Below are positions 10,976 through 21,888 of a stretch of 64,000 bases of DNA, one piece after another. Source of the DNA: Mytilus californianus (taxonomy: Eukaryota > Mollusca > Bivalvia > Mytilida > Mytilidae); NCBI RefSeq assembly GCF_021869535.1, contig NW_026262659.1, forward strand, positions 8,370,001 through 8,434,000. The letters are read 5' to 3'. The translations under genes and the position numbers were made by a program. The notes under the pieces are model-generated. The model was not told the DNA's origin. It saw nothing but the letters and a program-made list of their open reading frames with translations, and did not search any database. The stretch's first letter is position 1. Every line of letters begins with the position of its first letter.

Positions 10976-12940
10976 TTGTCAGGACTTTTGGGATTCATTT
11001 CATATGTTATGTAATTAAATTTTTTGCACTTTTCATCAGCAACTTTTCTTTTTTTTTCAATTAATACGAAATAGAGAGTAGATGTTTTTTCTACCAACAG
11101 ATTTAAATTTCATTTTAACAGGTTGTTTTTCTGTTTACTTTTCAATTATACTGCTATCAATAGCCATCACAAAGAGATAAGTATACCTGAAAGCAAAATA
11201 CACGTCAAATTGGTATCATATTCACTATAATAACAAAGAATTGTTTATTTTCTCCACAATAATAAAAGGACGGATACTCTTATGGTTGTGGCCTGTTATT
11301 TATTTCACGCATGTTGAGATATTTCTCGTATCAATTTTCCAGGAGTGTGAAAGGAAAAAGTGATACGAAAAATGAGTTTAATTTGATTGGGTTATTCAGC
11401 ATAATGAGACGATATTGCGACATTGCCATTGGTTAAGACGATATATATTTTGCTCATGGAGATATGCGATTTCTCCAATAACATACAAAAACGCTCACAC
11501 TTTTTATCTACAATCTTCTTTTTATCAAACTTTATTTTTGAAGCGTTCAAAAGTTTTAAAATGTCTGATGTTAAATTTTGTTGCCGGAACAAAACATATG
11601 ATGTCATACTGGTATGCCAGTACAAAAGACTTGATGTAACAGTCCATGTCCTGGTTCCGCGATCACGTGATTTTGACAGGAGTCTGTACATTGTATGTCA
11701 TTTGGAAGTTTTGGTACTGACCAAAGACATTAAATAAACTAGTTTTGACAGTTGTTTTGTTTGTTCTATTCAACACATTGTATTTAGTCAAGCTTGTTGT
11801 GCTTTTGTCTTAAAAATTCGTAATCTAATATTTGATAAAAGTTGAAGTAGACAAAAAGGCAATATGTCTTCACTCAGGTTTCATCGTTATAATTCCAAAG
11901 AACTCTTTTCTTAATCATTATAAGGATAAACATATTATAAACACAATGTGTTTAAAGAAAATAGGAAATTGACAAAAATATCCATAATGCTAGGAGATTG
12001 ATGTTCTCAAGGTTATTTTAAATCAAAAAGAATTTGTTCCAGTTTTTAAGGGATACGAAAGGTAAAATGTAAGTTGCAAGTAAAAAAAAATAAATCTAGA
12101 AAATAAAAACAACAGACAAGGAAATAACTACGAAAAAAAACCCCCAAGCCTGTCTATCTAACTCAAAGTACTGTGCATAACGATTATAAGTATGATATCA
12201 GTAAAATTGACGAACAACTGTTTTATGTCACAATTTTTTATATAAAACATCAGAAAGTACTATAGGAAAAAAGAGTAAGGAAGAAAGAAAAAAAAAGTTG
12301 CTGTTTAAAACCCATTCTTTTTTATGAAAAGTGCAAGGAATAAAAGGCACATAATTCATGTTGTGTTTTAAAGAATGACGGAACCCACAGAATTTACTGT
12401 CCATCACTTGATTATAAAACGGGTTTGTTCATCTTTTTAAGTGCCATAATTATTGAGATACCCTTAAAGCTAAAATCTAACTTTGAATAGTTTGTCAAAA
12501 AATGTTTTGTATTTTTTAAAGTTTCAAATACACCTTGAACGTTGAATCAGGTTGTCATTTGCCTGTGAAATACTTCTGCAATTAATAATAAATAATGAAA
12601 ATATGAAACTGGCGCAGCGAGGAATAGTAGGGAATCAGAACTCTCATAACCTCTTATAGACATTTTATTATATGCCTAATGCAAAAACTGGATGACAGTT
12701 GTGTATAAGACATTTTTCGCGCCTAGTCAGTACTGCAACAGATCATAATTGTTCGTCAAAGTACAGATATCGCGCTATATGAAGGCATTTCAAAAAGTGA
12801 GTGTATTTAAAAAAACGCAGGTCTCAAATTACTGATGGACTCCTATTCATCGAGGGTATCATCAGCGTATACAGTAGTCAATGGTTCAGTTATATAGCTT
12901 CTCAAATATTCAAGTTGTCATAGTTTTCGATTAAAAAAGT
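10976..12940. other. No recognised gene
   Basis: Overlapping frames of 74-104 codons lie on both strands at 11,392-11,737, but none shows a domain, a signal peptide or a codon-use signature. I regard them as unproven. The rest is AT-rich, without recognised repeats. Confidence 0.4.
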
Positions 12941-13060
12941 TTGGGAGGAAGCGCTCCTGATGAAAACAAATCCAGAAAAGTGCATCGGACGCACCAAATT
13001 CATTGAACTTTAATTTAATGTCCTAGTGCTTGGTTGATACTGACATTTGTTATCATTATT
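12941..13060 (+). repeat. Retroelement-associated conserved block with CTGATGA...GAAA core
   Basis: The segment around 12,951-12,990 has GCGCT-C-CTGATGA, an 11-base spacer, GAAA and then AGTGC. This order resembles the catalytic core of a hammerhead ribozyme, an RNA motif known in Penelope-like elements. However, stem I is missing and stem II is barely possible. The block continues with 'gacgcaccaaattcattgaa'. It lies 0.8 kb upstream of a GIY-YIG relic, so it may be part of a decayed Penelope-like element. Confidence 0.35.
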
Positions 13061-13784
13061 GCCGTGGAACTGGTTATAGACCACGACTGTTCTTTGTATT
13101 TCCTTATTGACGCCGTGACACCAAGACACTGCTATTATCTTATAGTTTGGATCCAAAAATCAGTGAACTGTCGCCAGAGTGTCCTATTGTGTTTAACTTA
13201 AGACGCTAAATAAACGAATTAGTACTATTCATCCTGTTTTTATATCATTGCACACATCTCTTGACTTTTGTGATTTTTCTTGTGTGTGCGGTATCGTAGT
13301 TTGAAGACATACATGTATATATTATCAGAATAAAGCGGATTTGCTCCACCAATGATACTATAAATAGGCGATTACAAGAACTTCGCGGTCGCTTAAAAAA
13401 ATCGGGGTTACAGAAGAAAATACATTGATAGAGGTTTCTCTCTAGCTTATCATATTTGCAAAAAGGTCAGCAAAAAAACCGTGTTTGTGCTGACTTACCA
13501 TCTTAAATTTGACAAATTATCACACCTTATCCGCAAAATTTGGAAAGAAATAAAAAACATCATAAAATATCAAAGATCTTACACCAGCAACCCGTACTGG
13601 CTTTCTATAGGCCCAAAAGCCTTAGATACTGAGAGCTGAGTTATTCTCTAAACCATACTCTTTGTCTTCGGGCTCTTGAAAGGGTGGTGAGAACAAACAA
13701 TGTCTGATTTGCAATAATATACTGAACACTCTACTTCTTACAGTCACTCCACGGGTACGATATACACCATATTTTGCATGTTAC

Positions 13785-14047
13785 TTGCAAGACATAAATA
13801 CTGTGTATCTCCTACAGTGTAAATGTGTTATCAGTATGTTGGTGAGGCAGAACAGCCATTTCACAATTGATTGAACGGCCACCGTTGTGACTATGAATGT
13901 AATCCAGACCATCCTCTCAGTCGTGATTTGAGATTTTACCACACTAAAGCAGATTTGAATCGACTGACTATTACCATCATAGACCACAACACTGCTTGGT
14001 CTAGGGAGGAGAGAATCGCTCTGGAAAGATTTTGGATAAGAAAATAA
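13785..14047 (+). pseudogene. GIY-YIG endonuclease relic of a Penelope-like element
   Basis: Reading across one frameshift near 13,835 and one in-frame stop, the + strand encodes 'NTVYLLQCKC', then 'YVGEAEQPFHN', then (after the stop) 'LNGHRCDY'. It continues to an 'RLTITIID...AWSREERIALERFWIRK' end. This fits the GIY-YIG nuclease fold: the Y...YVG start motif, the R/H helix and the conserved glutamate region. GIY-YIG domains follow the RT in canonical Penelope-like elements and nick DNA for integration. Sequence from about 13,420 upstream also shows fragmentary frames. The gene is clearly dead. Several RT relics of Penelope-like type in the window support the assignment. Confidence 0.68.
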
Positions 14048-14156
14048 AAAACGTTGTCACCAAAATGGGATGAATGAAAATATGTAGTTCAAATCGCGCT
14101 GTGTTAATCACCGCAGCTTGTTGTTTACGTTTCATTTTGGATACATAGATAAAGTA

Positions 14157-14157
<1 letters not shown>

Positions 14158-14190
<33 letters not shown>
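14158..14190. repeat. (TA)n microsatellite
   Basis: A run of TA dinucleotides. It produces a spurious tyrosine/isoleucine-rich frame on the minus strand. Confidence 0.9.
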
Positions 14191-14195
<5 letters not shown>

Positions 14196-14284
14196 CAATA
14201 TAATGTTCGGATGTTTCATTATAATTTCATAGAAACCAATCTTTTACTCGTTCATAGCTAATGCTATGTAATGACAGTAAAACT

Positions 14285-14405
14285 GATTTAAACTGAGAAT
14301 GGTGTACTCCATTCGTTTGATGTGTTTAAGCTTTTGATTTGTCCAATCGATTACGGACTTTCCGTTTTGACTTTTCCTCGGAGTTCGGTATTTTTGTCAT
14401 TTTAC
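14285..14405 (-). repeat. Dispersed repeat, reverse orientation of 7,085/60,300
   Basis: Contains 'ctccattcgtttgatgtgtt' and 'ctcggagttcggtatttttg', the reverse complement of the 7,085 and 60,300 copies. Confidence 0.7.
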
Positions 14406-15129
14406 TTTTTACTTAGAATATAGAAGGCTGAAAACAAATACCATTTGATTCCAGATATGAGTTAAAAGTATACCATGTTGTGTTTTGAAGAAAACAGGCC
14501 ATTTTCTGAAAGAATCTAAAGATGAAGGACTGATCGACAATTTGAAGATCATTTCGTTGCTGATTGACATTTGCTTTTGGTATCATAGATTCCTTTTTGG
14601 CAAACAATTATTGTTTGTTATATCAGAAACATAAGATTTGAGCTATTTACAAACAATTTCGGGACTAACAATATAATTGGTCGTTGTTTCTTGGATTTTA
14701 ACGTCCAATCAGCAATATTACAGCCTATTACGGTTTCATAAAAGACCATCTAATATTAAAGGACGAAATTCCTGAAAGTTTGATAATTAGGTGAACAGTT
14801 TGTATGGTCCGAAATATGTAATTATTAAAACATGGAAATAAATCTATTTTATACAGCTTTACTTTCTTATTTTCTTTTATTTTGTGTAAACATTTATCTT
14901 TCGGTTGTTTGAGACTCATTTTCGTTGATATCAATTTTCATTTAGTTTATTTAAGTAAAAGGAAACTATTCTGTTTTTGGTAGAAACAAGTTTGTAGAAA
15001 AGTATTGTTTATTCGGATAATCAAATATTGCAATCATTGTCAGCACTTGAAGGCTTGCCTTGTATAGAAGGTGTTTTAACTGTTTAGCAAAAATATAGTC
15101 TTTGAATGGATTTGGCTGTTGATATTCCT
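14406..15129. other. No gene seen
   Basis: AT-rich DNA between a dispersed repeat and the start of the segmental duplication. No supported coding content. Confidence 0.4.
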
Positions 15130-15169
15130 ACACATATATTCTTTACATCAATAGATCTAATTCATGTTA

Positions 15170-16033
15170 GTAACTGCGAGTACTCTCAAATCGTACTTTC
15201 TTGTTTATTTGACCTGTTGATACTAATTGTATTGCTTTTTTGTTATTTAATGTTATTCAGGGTTATATCTGGTCAATATACCAGCTTTGATAAGTGTTTG
15301 GTATTACTATAAATTTTAACTTCGTACTATGAACATCAAAATTATTTATTTTGTAAAAATATTTCCTTTCTCTACTGGTACTGTACACGTATACCTAACA
15401 ACAAAATTATTTTCATTTACCTGTGTTTAAAGTTATTGCAAATGGCTGATATTTTTGTTCGAGCATGTTGTTTTTCTTTAATTGTTTAACATTTCTTACC
15501 GATATAACATGTTCCTTTTATTATTCTTCCCTTAGTTTATTTATTTTGTATTTACATTGTATCATAGGTCAAATTTATTCGTTCAGTGTATGTTCAATGG
15601 TGTTAATATGTCCTTTGATTGAGTTAAGCTATTTCAGTTGATATTTTATAGTGTGTCTTTCTATGTTGTGATGTTACACTATTGTTTCAGAAAAAGGGTG
15701 AAGGTTTGGTACCATTAAAACGTTTAAACCCGCTGCATTTGTTTGCACCTGTCCTAAGTCAGGAATCTGATGTTCAGTAGTTGTCGTTTGTTGATGTGGT
15801 TCATAAGTGTTTCTCGTTTCTCGTTTTTTATATAGATTAGACCGTTGGTTTTTCCCGTTTGAATGGTTTTACACTAGTAATTTTTGGGGCCCTTTATAGC
15901 TAACTGTTCGGTGTGAGCCAAGGCTCCGTGTTAAAGACCGTACTGTGACCTATAATGGTTTACTTTTATAAATTTTGACTTAGATGGAGAGTTGTCTCAT
16001 TGGCACTCATACCACATCTTCTTATATCGATAG
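15170..16033 (+). mobile_element. 864-bp insertion in copy A flanked by CATGTTA
   Basis: Copy B lacks this block, so it is an insertion relative to copy B. It is flanked by the 7-bp direct repeat CATGTTA (15,163-15,169 and 16,034-16,040), a likely target-site duplication. No terminal inverted repeat is evident. Its last 300 bp ('cccgctgcatttgtttgcac', 'tcattggcactcatacca') recur at 10,859 and 44,395, marking a dispersed, probably retroposed, non-coding family. The 68-codon frame at 15,106-15,312 spans the insertion border and is chance. Confidence 0.7.
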
Positions 16034-16359
16034 CATGTTAATGGCAGTTTTATAATCCAAATGTTCTAACCAAAACCAACACTAAACGGACTTATCTATG
16101 TTGTAACCGATGTTGTGACCTTAAGTCGACGAGCAATACAGTAGCAAAACCGATGAGTCGAGAACAATAGAAAAGTCACTCTTCTTATGAAAATGACGAG
16201 ACAATTAATAGTAAAACAATGTTTGTGGCGATACTGATTAAAAGTCATTTCTAAACAACAATCGTACATTTCAAAGAAATTATTTGAAAAAGTGGGTTAT
16301 TAGATATATTTCATGTACATACAAAATCGAAGGATCTTTAAGGTCATCAATTTTCATAT

Positions 16360-17150
16360 CTATAAAATGTTTCAGTTCTGTAAAAAGATAACTATCAATC
16401 AAGCATATAAAAAACCATTTCTTCTACTCAAAATATTAAAGCAGGTCTTGGCAACCAGTACCAGTAACAATCAGTACTTTTAAAAATATACATAAACTTA
16501 TCATCATCAGAAAAAAATATTAAAATCACCATTACTTCTTTTAACTTTGTTAAATACATTTTCACGCAAATCTGCATATAAAAGCCAGTCTAATAAAACA
16601 GGTTTCTCATCTTCAATTTTATCATTACATACAAAGCAAACTCTTTCATTTACAGTTTTGTTTTCATAGCGACCTGTTTCTATTCGCAATGGGGCAACAC
16701 CACACCTAAATTTTGCAAATGCACTTCTGTATCGACTTGTAATGTTCTTCCTCAAGTAATCTTTGTTTCAAAAAGAATTTCAGTAATTTTTAAGTCCGTT
16801 ATTTTTTTCCCAACATTTTATGACAATATTCTATTATGCCAATTTACCTTATAATTTTCAAACAAAAAATCTTCTAACTGTGTTATAACATTTTTATGCA
16901 ACGCATTATCCAAATTAGTGTATAAATCTAAATTACATTCTCTAAATTTTTTCATAATTCTGTTACACCAGTTTTTCTTTCGATCAATAGCATTTCTAAA
17001 AGCCCATTGAAATACTTTATAATTCACTCTATCTGTTGACATAGCATTACATCTAGCCCAATGTCTAAAAAATGCCTGTATCTCTGCAGGCAAAAAAAAA
17101 AATAAAGGTAAGCATTTTTCCAAATTAGGATATACGTTAAAAGAATTTAA
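16360..17150 (-). pseudogene. LINE C-terminal fragment inserted in copy A
   Basis: Two minus frames (17,123-16,818 and 16,755-16,507) give the C-terminal end of a non-LTR retrotransposon polyprotein: 'AFFRHWARCNAM' and 'VFQWAFRNAID', then 'FAKFRCGVAPLRIETGRYEN' and 'RVCFVCNDKIEDEKPVLLDW'. The last two match the zinc-knuckle-like tail ('CG..PL.IE.GRY...ER.C..C....EDE.HVLL.C') of jockey/CR1-type LINEs. The expected histidine in 'EDEKHVLLxC' and the cysteine after it are replaced (EDEKPVLLDW), and a frameshift separates the parts. No RT is present, so this is a short 5'-truncated insert. Copy B has no counterpart. Confidence 0.78.
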
Positions 17151-17837
17151 CTAATTTTTTTTGAGAAAAGGTTGTCTCGATTTCTTTACATAATTTTCCG
17201 GTCTTTTCAACCTTATCATATTCAATAGTTCCATCGGGATAGGGTCCGTTTGAATTTGCTTAACTTAATTTCAAAAGTGTTAATCTTTGCTGCATATCAA
17301 TCGGTTCCTTTAGAATTTTCTCCTTAACTTCACTGATCTAGCTGCATACATATACGGATAGTTGGCATGCTCCAAAAAGGTATACAGACAGTAGAAAATC
17401 AAATTGAAATTCCAGGAATTTATTACCATAGCAACATTTTAACCAATTTTACACATAGCTCCTATAACCTGCTGTACTCGTCGTTTGCTTTTTTAGGAGG
17501 GAAATGATAATATTATATGGAAATTTTGTTTTTATTTCAATTCATTTTTATTGTCATTATAATTACTTACCAGAACGTTTTCTTGTGTATTTATAATTAT
17601 AGCGTCCTTGCTAAAACGGAATAAACATTGAAAAGATGAGGTTTCTAGTGTTTACAGGGGAGGTAATATTTTGACATTAGATTTCCCACTGAATAATCTT
17701 TTGTTGTTTATAAATAAATGAAAATAACACATTTTTGATACGTCCGGAGCTTTTTTCTGGATTTACCTTCCCCAAGGAACGAAATATTGAAAGCCGAATC
17801 AAGGATGGATAAATACTTGAATACACGCGGAGCTATA

Positions 17838-17856
17838 TAACCCCCCCCCCCCCCCC
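17838..17856. repeat. Poly-C tract
   Basis: A run of about 18 cytosines broken once by G, 120 bp upstream of the first EGF exon. Copy B does not have it. Confidence 0.9.
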
Positions 17857-17974
17857 GCCCCACACACACTTATGTATATATATTTTTACTAGCATTGTTT
17901 TAGTTAAACAGTAATACAGCACACCATATCTTATATAGTCTTGTGTGTAATAGTTTTTATATTTAATTCGACAG

Positions 17975-18139
17975 AATTCGACTTGCCCCGCTTGTCAGAA
18001 GAATGTTTGAATGGAACGTTTGGTTATAGATGTATTTTCCGATGTCGATGTCATGAGGACCAAGCATGCAATAAGAAGACGGGAGAATGCCATAGTGGAA
18101 GATGTGCGGAGGGATTTTGGGGACCACGATGTCAGCTTT
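17975..18139 (+). CDS. Exon: EGF-like domain 1 (cassette A)
   Basis: A 55-codon phase 1-1 exon, bounded by 'cgacag' and 'gtaagt'. It reads 'EECLNGTFGYRC', 'RCRCHEDQACNKKTGEC' and 'CAEGFWGPRCQL', an EGF/laminin-type EGF repeat of the MEGF kind (C-x-G-x-FG-x-x-C, then C-x-C, then a closing 'GFWGPRC'). EGF modules are extracellular, disulphide-bonded spacer or binding units. The copy-B paralogue at 32,673 has the same length and borders. This is the most upstream exon I can support; a signal-peptide exon must lie further 5'. Confidence 0.85.
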
Positions 18140-18876
18140 GTAAGTAGTTTCTGTTGTAAATTAATGATGGTAAATGAAAATCATTCGCATGACGCCTCAA
18201 CCTTTTTGGTATGGAGTCCAAATGGTAAGCTCATCATCGATATACATTTCAAATCATGTCGTTAACATTTAGTTAGTATGAGAATCGATTTTGATACCAT
18301 ATTATAAATGCATTACACCATGGTGCAAATTCATCATTTCTTTTTCATCATGGTAATCTGTCAATAGTCAAAAAATGACTTCAAATTTCTTTTCAGTAAC
18401 AAATAAATAATCTAAGAAAACGAAATATGAGACACTTTCATTTTACAAAGCTTCAAAATTAATTGAATATCAAACCAAAAGGGGTCTTTAACGAAGATTT
18501 GAATAGAAAATCAAAGAAATTTAAAAGAAAAATAGGGAAATTTCATGAGCATTTAGCAATGAAAACACAGTGTGTACTGCTATCATACACCTAAATTGTA
18601 ACTTATATGTTGTTTTAAAATTGCAATCAAATCATCTATATATACAGCAGGATTTTCAGGGTTTTTTAAACAGCATATTTATTAATTGCATATACCCTTG
18701 TGTGACCAACAAAGAAATTTAAAATCGTATGCCGAAATGTGAAAGCTACCTTTTCGAATAGAATTATGATAAAAATTTTGTAAGTAATTAAGTTATATAA
18801 CTGATATTTCATGTTACATATACTACTTATAAAACCTGCAACATAAACCTTGTTATTTTTCTACATTTACTAACAG

Positions 18877-19113
18877 CAAACAACTGCTTTTATAATGGAC
18901 AAGCAGACAATTATATGGGAACAGTAGCAGTGACTTACAATAATTACACCTGTCAGAAATGGGTAAACGAATTTCATTTTTATACAGAGGCAAATTTTCC
19001 AGATCGGACGATGCCGGAAAATTACTGCCGAACTGCTCAGGATTCTGATCGACCCTGGTGTTACACGACCAACAAAGACACGAGATGGGAATATTGTAAC
19101 ATAAATAATTGCA
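18877..19113 (+). CDS. Exon: kringle domain (cassette A)
   Basis: A 79-codon phase 1-1 exon with acceptor 'actaacag' and donor 'gtacgt'. The six kringle cysteines are present in order: 'NNCFYNGQ', 'TCQKW', 'ENYCRTAQD', 'RPWCYTT', 'WEYCNINNC'. The core 'NYCR...PWCYT...WEYC' is diagnostic. Kringles are disulphide-rich binding modules known from plasminogen, HGF and ROR receptors. Compared with cassette B, this copy has lost three codons and the classical 'PHSH' stretch after the second cysteine ('WVNEFHFYTE' instead). It may therefore fold or bind differently. All splice signals are intact. Confidence 0.93.
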
Positions 19114-19225
19114 GTACGTATATAAAACTTAGCAGAGCTTAACTCAGCACTTTAGAGCTTGTATAGCATGTGATGCTTTGTACAGTACGTAGATTGATGC
19201 GAATTTATTTGCTATTGTATTATAT

Positions 19226-19833
19226 ACACGTATAAAAATTGCGATTTTTATCCAACGCAATCACAGGTTTGAACGTTGTTTTCAATTTAGACTTGTTTAT
19301 ATTTTTTCGTTTGGGCTTGTATTATGTTTGCATTCGGGTTTATATAATACGTTCATCCTATTTCGACTCTTCAAAATTCAAGAGTCAATCCTAAATTGAG
19401 GTAAATTATATGGCCTTCCAAATACCGTTTCGATTCCTAACATCACTGAAGAGACATTAATTGTCGAAATCCGGATATGGTGAACAAATTTTTGCACCTC
19501 AAGTTTGCGATATACCATCTTTTCTGCAAGTTTATTGTTTTCTGTTTGTTATTAAATTAAATATTAAGATCCATTTTGTTACATCTGTTGATCAGTTTAT
19601 TTGGCAATCGCCATGGCAGTCAGCAGGGTTTAAGAACATTCGTTTTTCGACCTGCTAGTCAAATGCATTTTGTTAAAATATACTTTTTCACTCTTTTGGT
19701 CTTTTGGAAATGTTGTTTGTGCTGTATTTAGACCCCTCTACCAAGAAATTTGTTTTGCATGCACACGTATAAAAATTGTGATTTTTATCCAACGCAATCA
19801 TAGGTTTGAACGTTGTTTTCAATTTAGACTTGT
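19226..19833 (+). repeat. 71-bp direct repeats flanking a 466-bp segment
   Basis: 19,226-19,296 and 19,763-19,833 are nearly identical ('acacgtataaaaattg', then 'gaacgttgttttcaatttag'). Both lie in the block absent from copy B, just left of the DIRS-like element. They probably belong to an older insertion into which, or next to which, the DIRS-like element went. Confidence 0.7.
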
Positions 19834-20086
19834 ATATATATATATATATATAAAACGTCTGAATAATAGTCAACGATCTTTCCCACGAGAGCGCTGGTCG
19901 TTACGAGTAACGATACATGTACACAATAAATAAATTGTATAAACGCCTGAAAAGTGTACAAAACAACACCAATAACAAAAAAAGAAAACTATAAATGTAA
20001 TTATTTATAAATTTTTTCGGATAACAGATATCCTTCATCAGTATGATTATGATCATGGATGTCAAATGAATCATATCAATCTACTT

Positions 20087-20769
20087 TTATGTTCTAATTC
20101 ACTTGTTCAAACGAACATAAAGTATTTATGTGCACATCGCTACTTAATTTCTGAAACCTACTTCAAACCCAAACTGTATACTATATCATTCTTGGTATAA
20201 AATAAGAAACACATTCCTGATTTTGTCCAGCACGGTGACCATGTCATTTTATTAAACATTATACAAGCTAAATCATCCTTTCACTGTCCACAAAAACATT
20301 GGATTCACTGAATGTAAATACGTAACGTCCACTAAATAAAAATGTTTATGGTACACTGGCCTTACAGAATATCTAAAAATAAACAATTATCATAATTAGT
20401 ACACATCTAATTGATCTCTGAATTACATTACAATTCTACACTACTGTAAATATGTCTACACTGTAGTAGTAATCAACGTGGTCACCGCCTAACCTCGATA
20501 ACTGAAAAAACGTGATCCTTTTCTTATATACTACCCGCGAAATCCAAACCGGTTCTTACCCTAGGTACTACGCGACTAAAAATAACTACGCGTAGAGCAC
20601 ATAAATATATTTATGTTCTAATTCACTTGTTCAAACGAACATAAAGTATTTATGTGCACATCGCTACTTAATTTCTGAAACCTACTTCAAACCCAAACTG
20701 TATACTATATAATTCTTGGTATAAAATAAGAAACACATTTCTGATTTTGTCCAGCACGGTGACCATGTC
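20087..20769. repeat. 159-bp internal direct repeats of the DIRS-like element
   Basis: 20,087-20,245 and 20,611-20,769 match except at about two positions ('gttcaaacgaacataaag', 'gtccagcacggtgaccatg'). They lie between the left inverted repeat and the recombinase ORF and enclose 365 bp of unique sequence. They may be a duplication of the element's 3' untranslated region or the remains of a nested deletion derivative. Confidence 0.85.
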
Positions 20770-20790
20770 GATGCACAAAGAAAGCAGTGG

Positions 20791-21846
20791 TTATAAACCG
20801 AGATTTTTTGTAACAGATAAACGCTTTGTCATATCTTCAGACACATAACCATCTTTTGCCAAGTCTGATTTCCAGCGGCCGTGTATCTTAAAAAGTCTAT
20901 CTGATATACCGTTTCTAGCTGCCATGGTAGCCCCGCCTGAACGAAAGCTATGTAAGCCAAACTCTTTTTCGGAACATCCGATACTATGAAGAGCCTCTTT
21001 TATCACTTCTCTTGCTCGTGTATATGATAATTTCTCATTCTTAGAGCGTAACATAAATATATTGGATTTTCTAAAAAATGTTAATGACCTAAAAATGTAC
21101 ATATCAGAATTCATCTCTATTTTAGCTTCCGCCAAATAGGACTTTAAAATTTTTACAGGACACAGAGGACTATCTAATTTAGCAATATAAATATTCTTTC
21201 CTTTTCTATAACAATCAGTTTTACTCTTTTCTATAAAAATGTCTGCATATTCGACAGTAAAAGAAATATGTTTGGCCTTAATATTACATAGTTCATTATG
21301 TCTGAAAAACCCAGTGTAAGCTAAATCACACATGCACAGTAAACGCAAATCTTTAAGTGATCTCGACTTCTTGTTATAAAGATTAAAAAGTTTTTTCATA
21401 ATATCTGGATCTACTGGTGTCTTTTTCTGAATCGGTCTAGATAACATACGTTTAGATGCATCGAGTATACTTCTTACAAAATCTGAATCACAAGGATTCT
21501 TTACGCCTGCAATATGATGCGCCCACTTAATACCGTAAAATGCGGCCTCAACGACGCTGCAATGGCTACTGGTATCTATTAGATGTTGCATATATAAACT
21601 GACATGTAATTCATTACACGGAAGTATCGAAGTTATCTCTGAATATTTGCGTGTCCATAATACAAATCTTTTGAAATACCCAATGTACTTTGATACTGTA
21701 GCGTTAGCCCTTGAATCTAGTACTGTTGATGAAAGTTTTTGAAAAAGTATTTTCAACTGTGGGTGAGAAATAATGTGACTCTGTCTCCAAAAACCAGTTG
21801 TAAAAATTTTCTGTAATGAAATAGTAATTAAACAGTAATAATACAA
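20791..21846 (-). CDS. Tyrosine recombinase/integrase of the DIRS-like element
   Basis: A 351-codon uninterrupted frame. It cuts and rejoins the element's circular DNA at the target through a phosphotyrosine intermediate. The catalytic residues are visible: R182 in 'YTGFFRHNEL', H299 and R302 in 'LHSFRSGGA', H322 in 'IHGRW', and Y334 in 'DGYVSED'. An N-terminal SAM-like core-binding domain (about residues 35-135) precedes the catalytic domain (about 140-345). The length is normal for the family. The frame opens at the first Met after a stop; the true start could be downstream near residue 30, because the first residues look like read-in from the spacer. The intact tetrad makes this the best-preserved mobile gene in the window. 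Confidence 0.9.
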   Translation of the reverse strand: MYYYCLITISLQKIFTTGFWRQSHIISHPQLKILFQKLSSTVLDSRANATVSKYIGYFKRFVLWTRKYSEITSILPCNELHVSLYMQHLIDTSSHCSVVEAAFYGIKWAHHIAGVKNPCDSDFVRSILDASKRMLSRPIQKKTPVDPDIMKKLFNLYNKKSRSLKDLRLLCMCDLAYTGFFRHNELCNIKAKHISFTVEYADIFIEKSKTDCYRKGKNIYIAKLDSPLCPVKILKSYLAEAKIEMNSDMYIFRSLTFFRKSNIFMLRSKNEKLSYTRAREVIKEALHSIGCSEKEFGLHSFRSGGATMAARNGISDRLFKIHGRWKSDLAKDGYVSEDMTKRLSVTKNLGL

Positions 21847-21888
21847 TAAATCTATATTTACCTTATAAATTCCTAATCCATTTAAGCG

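Noticed and set aside
11392-11737. Protein-coding gene from overlapping 74-104 codon frames on both strands
   Set aside because: No domain, splice context or second copy; overlapping frames on both strands suggest chance.
15170-16033. DNA transposon with terminal inverted repeats
   Set aside because: The ends show no inverted repeat. A retroposed origin is more likely, although the copy-B footprint leaves the question open.
18011-18265. 84-codon frame overlapping the first EGF exon
   Set aside because: Wrong frame relative to the cysteine pattern and the 1-1 splice phases.
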